64,000 bases of DNA from Hydractinia symbiolongicarpus (taxonomy: Eukaryota > Cnidaria > Hydrozoa > Anthoathecata > Hydractiniidae): contig NC_079875.1 in assembly GCF_029227915.1 (NCBI RefSeq), forward strand, positions 28,024,001 to 28,088,000. The letters are read 5' to 3'. Below the pieces are notes generated by a model. That model was given only the letters and a program-made list of their open reading frames with translations. It was not told the origin of the DNA and did not search any database. The translations under genes and the position numbers were made by a program. This document shows, one piece after another, positions 29,331-40,682 of this stretch. Positions within the stretch are counted from its first letter, which is position 1. The number at the start of each line of letters is the position of its first letter.

Positions 29331-30114
29331 TATTGGCCGTAAAATTGATAAAAGAGGCATTAAAAAAAAACAAACGTCTCATATAATTGCGATTCTTCGT
29401 GTTGATACAAGATAATTGTCATTTAGGGTCGACAACCTCGTCTCAGGTTCTATATAATTTAGTCGTAAAATTGATAAACGAGGCATTTAAAAGAAACAAA
29501 TGTCTCATATAATTGCGAGTCTTCGTGTTGATACAAGATAATTGTCATTTAGGGTCGACAACCTCGTCTCAGGTTCTATATATTTTAGTTGTAAAATAGC
29601 TTAAGGAGGCATTTCAAAGAGACATGTATTTGCGATTTTTCGTATTGATACAAGATAATTGTCATTTAGGGTCAACAACCTCGTCTCAGGTTCTATATAT
29701 TTTAGCCTTAAAATTGATAAACGAGTTATTTAAAAGAGACAAATGTCTCATATATTTGCGATTCTTCGTGTTGATACAAGATAATTGTCATTTAGGGTCG
29801 ACAAACTCGTCTCAGATTCTATGTATTTTAGTTGTAAAATTGCTTAAGGAGGCATTTCAAAGAGACATGTATTTGCAATCTTTCGTATTGATACAAGATA
29901 GTTGTCATTTAGGGTCAACAACCTCGTCTCAGGTTCTATATTTTTTAGCCTTAAAAATGATAAACGAGGCATTTATAAGAGACAAATGTCTGATATACTT
30001 GCCATTTTTCGTATTGATACAAGATAATTGTCATTTAGGGACGACAATCTCGTCTCAGGTTCCAAATATTATAGTTGTAAAATTGATAAACGAGGCATTT
30101 TAAAGTGACGAGTG

Positions 30115-33100
30115 TCATGTATTTGCGATTTTTCGTATTGATACAAGATTATTGTACCATAGGGTCAACAACGTCTCAGTTTCTATATATTTTAGTTGTA
30201 AAATTGATAAACGAGGCATTTAAAAGAGACATTTATTTGCGACTTTTCGTATTGATACAAGATAATTGTACTTTAGTGTCAACAAGTCTCAGTTTCTATT
30301 TATTTTAGCCGTAAAAATGATAAACGAGGCATTTAAAAGAGACAAATGCCTGATATATTTGCCAATTTTCGTATTGATACAAGATAATTGTCATTTAGGG
30401 ACGAAAATCTCGTCTCAGTTTCTATATATATTAGCCGTAAAATTGATAAACGAGGCATTTAAAAAAAAAACGTCTCATATAATTGCGATTCTTCGTGTTG
30501 ATACAAGATAATTGTCATTTAGGGTCGACAACCTCGTCTCAGGTTCTATATAATTTAGTTGTAAAATTGCTTAAGGAGGCATTTCAAAGAGACATGTATT
30601 TGCGATTTTTCGTATTGATACAAGATAATTGTCATTTAGGGTCGACAACCTCGTCTCAGGTTCTATATATTTTAACCGTAAAATTGATAAACGAGACATT
30701 TAAAAGAGACGAGTGTCATGTATTTGCGATTTCTCGTATTGATACAAGATTATTGTACCATAGGGTCAACAACGTTTCAGTTTCTATATATTTTAGTTGT
30801 AAAATTGATAAACGAGGCATTTAAAAGAGACATTTATTTGCGACTTTTCGTATTGATACAAGATAATTGTACTTTAGGGTGAACAAGTGTCAGTTTCTAT
30901 ATATTTTAGCCGTAAAATTAATAAACGAGGCATTTAAAAGAGACAAATGCCTGATATATTTGCCAATTTTCGTATTTATACAAGATAATTGTCATTTAGG
31001 GACGAAAATCTCGTCTCAGTTTCTATATATATTGGCCGTAAAATTGATAAACGAGGCATTTAAAAAAAACAAACGTCTCATATAATTGCGATTCTTAGTG
31101 TTGATACAAGATAATTGTCATTTAGGGTCGACAACCTCGTCTCAGGTTCTATATAGTTTAGTCGTAAAATTGATAAACGAGGCATTTAAAAGAAACAAAT
31201 GTCTCATATAATTGCGAGTCTTCGTGTTGATACAAGATAATTGTCATTTAGGGTCGACAACCTCGTCTCAGGTTCTATATATTTTAGCCGTAAAATTGAT
31301 AAACGAGGCATTTCAAAGAGACATGTATTTGCAATCTTTCGTATTGATACAAGATAGTTGTCATTTAGGGTCAACAACCTCGTCTCAGGTTCTATATTTT
31401 TTAGCCTTAAAAATGATATAAGAGGCATTTATAAGAGACAAATGTCTGATATACTTGCCATTTTTCGTATTGATACAAGATAATTGTCATTTAGGAACGA
31501 CAATCTCGTCTCAGGTTCCAAATATTATAGTTGTAAAATTGATAAACGAGGCATTTAAAAGAGACATTTCTTTGCGACTTTTCGTATTGATACAAGATAA
31601 TTGTACTTTAGGGTTGACAACCTCGTCTCTGGTTCTATACTTTCTGGCCATTTAAAAGAGACAAAAGTCTGATATATTTGCGATTTTTCGTATTGATACA
31701 AGATAATTGTCATTTAGGGTCAACAACCTCGTCTCAGGTTCTATATATTTTAGCTTTAAAATTGATAAACGAGTTACTTAAAAGAGACAAATGGCTCATA
31801 TATTTGCGATTCTTCGTGTTGATACAAGATAATTGTCATTTAGGGTCGACAACCTCGGCTCAGGTTCTATATATTTTAGCCGTAAAGATGATAAACGAGG
31901 CAATTAAAAGAGACGAGTGTCATGTATTTGCGATTTTTCGTATTGATACAAGATTATTGTACCATAGGGTCAACAACGTCTCAGTTTCTATATATTTTAG
32001 TTGTAAAATTGATAAACGAGGCATTTAAAAGAGACATTTATTTGCGACTTTTCGTATTGATACAAGATAATTGTACTTTAGTGTCAACAAGTCTCAGTTT
32101 CTATTTATTTTAGCCGTAAAAATGATAAACGAGGCATTTAAAAGAGACAAATGCCTGATATATTTGCCAATTTTCGTATTGATACAAGATAATTGTCATT
32201 TAGGGACGAAAATCTCGTCTCAGTTTCTATATATATTAGCCGTAAAATTGATAAACGAGGCATTTAAAAAAAAAACGTCTCATATAATTGCGATTCTTCG
32301 TGTTGATACAAGATAATTGTCATTTAGGGTCGACAACCTCGTCTCAGGTTCTATATAATTTAGTTGTAAAATTGCTTAAGGAGGCATTTCAAAGAGACAT
32401 GTATTTGCGATTTTTCGTATTGATACAAGATAATTGTCATTTAGGGTCGACAACCTCGTCTCAGGTTCTATATATTTTAAACGTAAAATTGATAAACGAG
32501 ACATTTAAAAGAGACGAGTGTCATGTATTTGCGATTTCTCGTATTGATACAAGATTATTGTACCATAGGGTCAACAACGTTTCAGTTTCTATATATTTTA
32601 GTTGTAAAATTGATAAACGAGGCATTTAAAAGAGACATTTATTTGCGACTTTTCGTATTGATACAAGATAATTGTACTTTAGGGTGAACAAGTGTCAGTT
32701 TCTATATATTTTAGCCGTAAAATTAATAAACGAGGCATTTAAAAGAGACAAATGCCTGATATATTTGCCAATTTTCGTATTTATACAAGATAATTGTCAT
32801 TTAGGGACGAAAATCTCGTCTCAGTTTCTATATATATTGGCCGTAAAATTGATAAACGAGGCATTTAAAAAAAACAAACGTCTCATATAATTGCGATTCT
32901 TAGTGTTGATACAAGATAATTGTCATTTAGGGTCGACAACCTCGTCTCAGGTTCTATATAGTTTAGTCGTAAAATTGATAAACGAGGCATTTAAAAGAAA
33001 CAAATGTCTCATATAATTGCGAGTCTTCGTGTTGATACAAGATAATTGTCATTTAGGGTCGACAACCTCGTCTCAGGTTCTATATATTTTAGTTGTAAAA

Positions 33101-33355
33101 TTGCTTAAGGAGGCATTTCAAAGAGACATGTATTTGCAATCTTTCGTATTGATACAAGATAGTTGTCATTTAGGGTCAACAACCTCGTCTCAGGTTCTAT
33201 ATTTTTTAGCCTTAAAAATGATATAAGAGGCATTTATAAGAGACAAATGTCTGATATACTTGCCATTTTTCGTATTGATACAAGATAATTGTCATTTAGG
33301 AACGACAATCTCGTCTCAGGTTCCAAATATTATAGTTGTAAAATTGATAAACGAG
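30115..33355 (+). repeat. 1,805-bp offset duplication within the array
   Basis: The segment 30,115-31,550 recurs at 31,920-33,355 with an offset of 1,805 bp. Shared private variants include TTTAGTGTCAACAAGTC at about 30,275 and 32,080, and ATTCTTAGTGTTGATAC at about 31,090 and 32,895. The two copies differ at about 30,674 and 32,479 (TTTTAACCGT against TTTTAAACGT). Confidence 0.75.
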
Positions 33356-35819
33356 GCATTTTAAAGTGACGAGTGTCATGTATTTGCGATTTTTCGTATT
33401 GATACAAGATTATTGTACCATAGGGTCAACAACGTCTCAGTTTCTATATATTTTAGTTGTAAAATTGATAAACGAGGCATTTAAAAGAGACATTTCTTTG
33501 CGACTTTTCGTATTGATACAAGATAATTGTACTTTAGGGTTGACAACCTCGTCTCTGGTTCTATACTTTCTGGCCATTTAAAAAAGACAAAAGTCTGATA
33601 TATTTGCGATTTTTCGTATTGATACAAGATAATTGTCATTTAGGGTCAACAACCTCGTCTCAGGTTCTATATATTTTAGCTTTAAAATTGATAAACGAGT
33701 TACTTAAAAGAGACAAATGGCTCATATATTTGCGATTCTTCGTGTTGATACAAGATAATTGTCATTTAGGGTCGACAACCTCGGCTCAGGTTCTATATAT
33801 TTTAGCCGTAAAATTGATAAACGAGGCAATTAAAAGAGACGAGTGTCATGTATTTGCGATTTCTCGTATTGATGCAAGATTATTGTACCATAGGGTCAAC
33901 AACGTTTCAGTTTCTATATATTTTAGTTGTAAAATTGATAAACGAGGCATTTAAAAGAGACATTTATTTGCGACTTTTCGTATTGATACAAGATAATTGT
34001 ACTTTAGGGTGAACAAGTGTCAGTTTCTATATATTTTAGCCGTAAAATTGATAAATGAGGCATTTAAAAGAGACAAATGCCTGATATATTTGCCAATTTT
34101 AATATTGATACAAGATAATTGTCATTTAGGGACGAAAATCTCGTCTCAGTTTCTATATATATTAGCCGTAAAATTGATAAACGAGGCATTTAAAAAAAAC
34201 AAACGTCTCATATAATTGCGATTCTTCGTGTTGATACAAGATAATTGTCATTTAGGGTCGACAACCTCGTCTCAGGTTCTATATATTTTAGTTGTAAAAT
34301 TGCTTAAGGAGGCATTTCAAAGAGACATGTATTTGCGATTTTTCGTATTGATACAAGATAATTGTCATTTAGGGTCAACAACCTCGTCTCAGGTTCTATA
34401 TATTTTAGCCTTAAAATTGATAAACGAATTATTTAAAAGAGACAAATGGCTCATATATTTGCGATTCTTTGTGTTGATACAAGATAATTGTCATTTAGGG
34501 TCGACAACCTCGTCTCAGGTTCTATATATTTTAGCCGTAAAATTGATAAACGAGGCATTTAAAAGAGACGAGTGTCATGTATTTGCGATTTCTCGTATTG
34601 ATACAAGATTATTGTACCATAGGGTCAACAACGTCTCAGGTTCCATATATTTTAGTCGTAAAATTGATAAACGAGGCATTTAAAAGAGACAAATGTCTCA
34701 TATATTTGCGATTCTTCGTGTTGATACAAGATAATTGTCATTTAGGGTCGACAAACTCGTCTCAGATTCTATGTATTTTAGTTGTAAAATTGCTTAAGGA
34801 GGCATTTCAAAGAGACATGTATTTGCAATCTTTCGTATTGATACAAGATAGTTGTCATTTAGGGTCAACAACCTCGTCTCAGGTTCTATATTTTTTAGCC
34901 TTAAAAATGATAAACGAGGCATTTATAAGAGACAAATGTCTGATATACTTGCCATTTTTCGTATTGATACAAGATAATTGTCATTTAGGGACGACAATCT
35001 CGTCTCAGGTTCCAAATATTATAGTTGTAAAATTGATAAACGAGGCATTTTAAAGTGACGAGTGTCATGTATTTGCGATTTTTCGTATTGATACAAGATT
35101 ATTGTACCATAGGGTCAACAACGTCTCAGTTTCTATATATTTTAGTTGTAAAATTGATAAACGAGGCATTTAAAAGAGACATTTCTTTGCGACTTTTCGT
35201 ATTGATACAAGATAATTGTACTTTAGGGTCGACAACCTCGTCTCTGGTTCTATACTTTCTGGCCATTTAAAAGAGTCAAAAGTCTGATATATTTGCGATT
35301 TTTCGTATTGATACAAGATAATTGTCATTTAGGGTCAACAACCTCGTCTCAGGTTCTATATATTTTAGCTTTAAAATTGATAAACGAGTTACTTAAAAGA
35401 GACAAATGGCTCATATATTTGCGATTCTTCGTGTTGATACAAGATAATTGTCATTTAGGGTCGACAACCTCGGCTCAGGTTCTATATATTTTAGCCGTAA
35501 AATTGATAAACGAGGCAATTAAAAGAGACGAGTGTCATGTATTTGCGATTTCTCGTATTGATACAAGATTATTGTACCATAGGGTCAACAACGTTTCAGT
35601 TTCTATATATTTTAGTTGTAAAATTGATAAACGAGGCATTTAAAAGAGACATTTATTTGCGACTTTTCGTATTGATACAAGATAATTGTACTTTAGGGTG
35701 AACAAGTGTCAGTTTCTATATATTTTAGCCGTAAAATTAATAAACGAGGCATTTAAAAGAGACAAATGCCTGATATATTTGCCAATTTTCGTATTGATAC
35801 AAGATAATTGTCATTTAGG

Positions 35820-37790
35820 GACGAAAGTCTCGTCTCAGTTTCTATATATATTGGCCGTAAAATTGATAAACGAGGCATTTAAAAAAAACAAACGTCTCAT
35901 ATAATTGCGATTCTTCGTGTTGATACAAGATAATTGTCATTTAGGGTCGAGAACCTCGTCTCAGGTTCTATATAATTTAGTCGTAAAATTGATAAACGAG
36001 GCATTTAAAAGAAACAAATGTCTCATATAATTGCGAGTCTTCGTGTTGATACAAGATAATTGTCATTTAGGGTCGACAACCTCGTCTCAGGTTCTATATA
36101 TTTTAGTTGTAAGATTGCTTAAGGAGGCATTTCAAAGAGACATGTATTTGCGATTTTTCGTATTGATACAAGATAATTGTCATTTAGGGTCAACAACCTC
36201 GTCTCAGGTTCTATATATTTTAGCCTTAAAATTGATAAACGAGTTATTTAAAAGAGACAAATGGCTCATATATTTGCGATTCTTCGTGTTGATACAAGAT
36301 AATTGTCATTTAGGGTCGACAACCTTGTCTCAGGTTCTATATATTTTAGCCGTAAAATTGATAAACGAGGCATTTAAAAGAGACGAGTGTCATGTATTTG
36401 CGATTTCTCGTATTGATACAAGATTATTGTACCATAGGGTCAACAACGTCTCAGTTTCTATATATTTTAGTCGTAAAATTTATAAACGAGGCATTTAAAA
36501 GAGACAAATGTCTCATATATTTGCGATTCTTCGTGTTGATACAAGATAATTGTCATTTAGGGTCGACAAACTCGTCTCAGATTCTATGTATTTTAGCTGT
36601 AAAATTGCTTAAGGAGGCATTTCAAAGAGACATGTATTTGCAATCTTTCGTATTGATACAAGATAGTTGTCATTAAGGGTCAACAACCTCGTCTCAGGTT
36701 CTATATTTTTTAGCCTTAAAAATGATAAACGAGGCATTTATAAGAGACAAATGTCTGATATACTTGCCATTTTTCGTATTGATACAAGATAATTGTCATT
36801 TAGGGACGAAAGTCTCGTCTCAGTTTCTATATATATTGGCCGTAAAATTGATAAACGAGGCATTTAAAAAAAACAAACGTCTCATATAATTGCGATTCTT
36901 CGTGTTGATACAAGATAATTGTCATTTAGGGTCGAGAACCTCGTCTCAGGTTCTATATAATTTAGTCGTAAAATTGATAAACGAGGCATTTAAAAGAAAC
37001 AAATGTCTCATATAATTGCGAGTCTTCGTGTTGATACAAGATAATTGTCATTTAGGGTCGACAACCTCGTCTCAGGTTCTATATATTTTAGTTGTAAGAT
37101 TGCTTAAGGAGGCATTTCAAAGAGACATGTATTTGCGATTTTTCGTATTGATACAAGATAATTGTCATTTAGGGTCAACAACCTCGTCTCAGGTTCTATA
37201 TATTTTAGCCTTAAAATTGATAAACGAGTTATTTAAAAGAGACAAATGGCTCATATATTTGCGATTCTTCGTGTTGATACAAGATAATTGTCATTTAGGG
37301 TCGACAACCTTGTCTCAGGTTCTATATATTTTAGCCGTAAAATTGATAAACGAGGCATTTAAAAGAGACGAGTGTCATGTATTTGCGATTTCTCGTATTG
37401 ATACAAGATTATTGTACCATAGGGTCAACAACGTCTCAGTTTCTATATATTTTAGTCGTAAAATTTATAAACGAGGCATTTAAAAGAGACAAATGTCTCA
37501 TATATTTGCGATTCTTCGTGTTGATACAAGATAATTGTCATTTAGGGTCGACAAACTCGTCTCAGATTCTATGTATTTTAGCTGTAAAATTGCTTAAGGA
37601 GGCATTTCAAAGAGACATGTATTTGCAATCTTTCGTATTGATACAAGATAGTTGTCATTAAGGGTCAACAACCTCGTCTCAGGTTCTATATTTTTTAGCC
37701 TTAAAAATGATAAACGAGGCATTTATAAGAGACAAATGTCTGATATACTTGCCATTTTTCGTATTGATACAAGATAATTGTCATTTAGGG
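35820..37790 (+). repeat. 985-bp tandem duplication near the end of the left array
   Basis: Blocks 35,820-36,804 and 36,805-37,790 share the order of about eight monomers. Both carry the private change GGTCGAGAACCTCG (about 35,946 and 36,931), which I do not see elsewhere in the window, so the duplication is recent relative to that mutation. Confidence 0.85.
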
Positions 37791-38080
37791 ACGACAATCT
37801 CGTCTCAGGTTCCAAATATTATAGTTGTAAAATTGATAAACGAGGCATTTTAAAGTGACGAGTGTCATGTATTTGCGATTTTTCGTATTGATACAAGATT
37901 ATTGTACCATAGGGTCAACAACGTCTCAGTTTCTTTATATTTTAGTTGTAAAATTGATAAACGAGGCATTTAAAAGAGACATTTATTTGCGACTTTTCGT
38001 ATTGATACAAGATAATTGTACTTTAGGGTCGACAACCTCGTCTCTGGTTCTATACTTTCTGGCCATTTAAAAGAGACAAA

Positions 38081-38480
38081 CACTGCGCAAAATGTCTCCG
38101 TATACGTAAATATAATTTGCGTGTCATAAATTCATTATACTCGAATAAGCGGAAATATACGAAAAGTCTGTGCACGATGTTCGTATATTTTCGTATAGGC
38201 GTAAACGGTTACGTATATTTTTGTTATACACAAGGTTTTACGTATACGTGAATAGTGATTTGCAAACCTTTACAGTATACTATGATATACGTAATAATTT
38301 CGTTGAGCTTCTTAAACCCAGGGTTTGTTTATCATTTTTCTCAGTTTATTTTCGGCAGAAAAATATCACAATTTTACGCAGTCGAACTTTCTCTTTACGT
38401 ATTTTACACGCGCTATTTTATATAACCGTAGCGTATTTTAAACCCAGCCTAAGATCCCTATTTTTAATTTTCTCCTTTTG
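38081..38480. mobile_element. Possible CACTA/CMC-type transposon terminus with subterminal TACGTATA motifs
   Basis: Immediately after the satellite edge the sequence reads CACTGCGCAAAATG, in keeping with the CACTA/CACTG starts of the CMC (En/Spm) superfamily. The next ~350 bp hold about eight copies, in both orientations, of a TACGTATA-like core (for example CGTATACGTAAAT near 38,099, TTACGTATATTT near 38,210, TTTACGTATACGTG near 38,238, ATATACGTAATA near 38,285). Dense subterminal repeats are typical of CMC ends. A Transposase_21-type gene lies 2.6 kb away. No matching inverted end was found by eye in the window, so the call rests on the terminus, the motifs and the neighbour only. A 103-codon ORF here looks spurious. 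Confidence 0.35.
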
Positions 38481-38509
38481 ATTCAATTTATGCATCCTGC
38501 CCTAGCTGT

Positions 38510-38890
38510 TAGTGAATTACTTCTAGTTTTAGACACGAACACTCGAGGCGTTTTGTCTGTCTGCCAGCTCTTTCCGCCCAGAGACGACAAGCTTGGACAG
38601 TTTCACTAGAGCAACCACGTCCCAACTTTAGTAAAAACAAATACAATAACAAATTTTAACGCAGCCTTGCCTTGCGCCAGCCGTTAATTACTTCTAGTTT
38701 TAGACACGAACACTCGAGGCGTTTTGTCTGTCTGCCAGCTCTTTCCGCCCAGAGACGACAAGCTTGGACAGTTTCACTAGAGCAACCACGTCCCAACTTT
38801 AGTAAAAACAAATACAATAACAAATTTTAACGCAGCCTTCCCTTGCGCCAGCCGTTAATTACTTCTAGTTTTAGATACAAACACTCAGAG
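38510..38890. repeat. 171-bp tandem duplication
   Basis: The motif CTTCTAGTTTTAGACACGAA starts at 38,520 and 38,691 and, in a diverged form, at 38,862, each 171 bp apart. The first two copies are nearly identical through CTCTTTCCGCCCAGAGACG and CAGTTTCACTAGAGCAACC; the third breaks off after about 25 bp. It is more GC-rich than its surroundings and lies downstream of the kinase gene's 3' end. I see no coding potential. Confidence 0.85.
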
Positions 38891-39009
38891 CTTTAGAAAA
38901 AAATTGTTGTAACGCAGCATCCAGCGCTTTCATTCAGATTTTAAGACTTCAAAAAAAAACATCAATAACTAATCAAGTGGATTTCTTAACCTTGTTACTT
39001 ATAAAGAGT

Positions 39010-40358
39010 CTATATACAAGGATTTACAAATATATTTTTAAAACGGGTTATGCAGCGTGATATTGAAGGCCTTTTACTTGGTTCTTCAGACATCATATCA
39101 TTTGCGATAGACGCTATTTTCATGTTTTTTATACATCGACTGATTAAATCCACGTTGTATCCTAATGAATAAACATCTGATTGAACCGACTGGTAAGAAC
39201 CTTTAACATTCCTTAACTCATGTGCAAGAAATAGATGCTTGGTGTTAAATTTAACTTGCTGTGAAGACCCTGGTTCAATATCATATCTTGCTGGATCACT
39301 GACTAGTGTAGCCTTTCCCAGATCAATCAATTTTACCGTGGTTGAATTACGGACAAGGACATTTCCTGGATGTAAATCGTTGTGTAACAGACCACGGACG
39401 TGCATTTGGTGAACAGCGGAGCATAATCCAATTATAATTTCATTTAAATGACTGGAACACGGTGCGGGTACTCTCTGAATGAATTCCTTTAATGTTGGTG
39501 AACATGAACCACAGTCATCACAAACAAATTCAAGAAGGATGAATTTTGGTTTCAAAAATCCAAAAACATAGGGAAAGCCTTTATCACCTGCCATCAACAT
39601 ACCCTTCTTGCATTCCGCGTACGCATCAATTGGTCGTGCATTGTTGGATAAACATTTGATCGCCACAACTTGTTTGATGCTTTTAACATATCCTTTCGAA
39701 ACATTCCCGAAAACACCAGCACCTATAGTTTCGTTTATATGCACGTCACACTTTGAGAATTGAATGACATTAAAATTGAGCGTCCGTGTGATGGCTATGC
39801 TTTTATCTTGAGTGCGGTATATACTCGATCTCGATGAACAGCACAATAAAATGTCCCTGCTAGTAGTGGCTTTAACCTTCGGCACATTTCTTTTTAAAAC
39901 AGCGTTCTGAAATTCTAGTTCTCGAATTCTCTCTTCAATTAATATCTTTTTTTCCATTTCCGCGTTAAATTCCGCTTTCTTTCTTTCCTGACGCATTCTT
40001 TTTTTTTTTTTGTTGCGTTCAGCTCTCTTTTCCGAAGATCTCTTTCGTGTACTAACAATAAAGCACAACAAATACATGTTTTTTTTTTTTAAGTTTAGAC
40101 TATACGGATCCGTATTCTTTCCTCCAAGGTTTAGACAGTATAGTGGGGTTAATTAAGTGTTACTGTGTTTAAGGAAAAAGAAAGACTGTCTAATTAAAAT
40201 ATCCACAACACAAGAAAAACATACCTATCTGAGCCTGAATATGCTTATAAGTATTACAGGTTTTATAAGAACAAAAAGCGCATCCGGCCAAAATAAGAAT
40301 GATTTACTCACCTAATCACGCTGTCTTTTAAGTCTTGCTTTTCCTGTTGTTCGAGCAT
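39010..40358 (-). CDS. Protein kinase with a basic coiled-coil (bZIP-like) N-terminus, two exons
   Basis: A predicted Ser/Thr/Tyr-type kinase of 362 residues. Exon 1 is 40,358-40,312 (ATG, 15 codons plus AG) and ends at a strong GTGAGT donor; exon 2 is 40,051-39,010 and follows a pyrimidine-rich TTTATTGTTAG acceptor. The join restores frame exactly, so the in-frame ATG at 40,077 is probably intronic. Residues ~17-70 are Lys/Arg-rich and then helical with Glu and Leu (IEERIRELEFQN), like a degenerate bZIP. The kinase domain shows a glycine loop IGAGVFGNV (~125), VAIK (Lys148), LHNDLHPGNV in place of HRD (Asp241, Asn246), DLG in place of DFG (Asp259), AHE in place of APE, SDVYSLG (~307) and KRPS (Arg343). 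All catalytic positions are filled, so it is probably active. The substrate is unknown. It lies between a possible transposon end and a Transposase_21 gene, all in keeping with cargo, but host origin is equally open. Confidence 0.85.
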
Positions 40359-40682
40359 TGTTATTTAGTTTTTATGTTTTTCAACCTAGAAAATGAAGCA
40401 CAAATTTTATCAATCTAAGAAAATCTCATAATGAAACAGGTTTTATGCATGTATAAATATACATTATGTTGTACTAAAATATGTATATTAAGCACCTGAT
40501 AAAAAGAAGACATACATACTTGCTGCAAGCACGTTTTAGCATTATAAATAAACACAATGGATGTTATATTAAAATAGAAACAATGCAAAATTTTTATGAA
40601 ATTTTTTCTTGTCGACAAAAATATGTATATACAAAAAATTAGACATTAGTCGTTAAAAAATCTGTGAATAACAAAATTAATA
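40359..40682. other. Spacer between kinase and transposase genes
   Basis: 324 AT-rich bases between the 3' end of the Transposase_21 gene and the kinase start. A TTTTCTAG acceptor-like site lies about 30 bp before the kinase ATG on the minus strand, so a 5' UTR exon may be spliced on here. No gene is visible; a 67-codon minus-strand ORF at 40,415-40,618 has no recognisable features. Confidence 0.5.

Larger units (their letters stand above)
1..38080 (+). repeat. Satellite array, ~117-126 bp monomers with higher-order structure
   Basis: The same ~126-bp unit recurs without interruption: ATTGATACAAGATAATTGTC, then TTAGGGTCGACAACCTCG, then TCTCAGGTTCTATATA, TTTTAGCCGTAAAATTGAT, AAACGAGGCATTTAAAAGAG and a variable block before the next TTGCGATT. 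I estimate roughly 300 monomers. Variants differ in the variable block: ACATGTATTTGCG gives a 117-bp unit, ACAAATGTCTCATATATTTG a 126-bp unit, and other forms carry ACGAGTGTCATG, ACATTTATTTG or ATGCCTGATATATTTGCC. They also differ at the GGGTCGACAACCTCG site (GGGTCAACAAC, GGGACGACAATC, GGGACGAAAATC). One recurrent form ending in TTTCTGGCCATTTAAAAG is 20 bp shorter. The array ends abruptly at 38,080 in mid-monomer. No other sequence is inserted in it. A family name cannot be given without a database search. Confidence 0.97.

Noticed and set aside
1-38080. Telomere-like TTAGGG in every monomer
   Set aside because: It occurs once per ~120 bp within a longer conserved word (CATTTAGGGTC), never in tandem, so it is not telomeric repeat.
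1-38080. Dozens of ORFs of 60-197 codons inside the satellite
   Set aside because: They restate the monomer, switch frame with unit variants, stop at recurrent TAA forms, and overlap open frames on the other strand; no start context or splice sites.
1-38080. CRISPR-like array
   Set aside because: The whole unit is conserved, with no unique spacers, and the context is eukaryotic.
38170-38481. 103-codon ORF
   Set aside because: Composition follows the TACGTATA-rich DNA; no recognisable motif.
40415-40618. 67-codon minus-strand ORF
   Set aside because: AT-rich spacer ORF with no homology that I recognise and no splice support.
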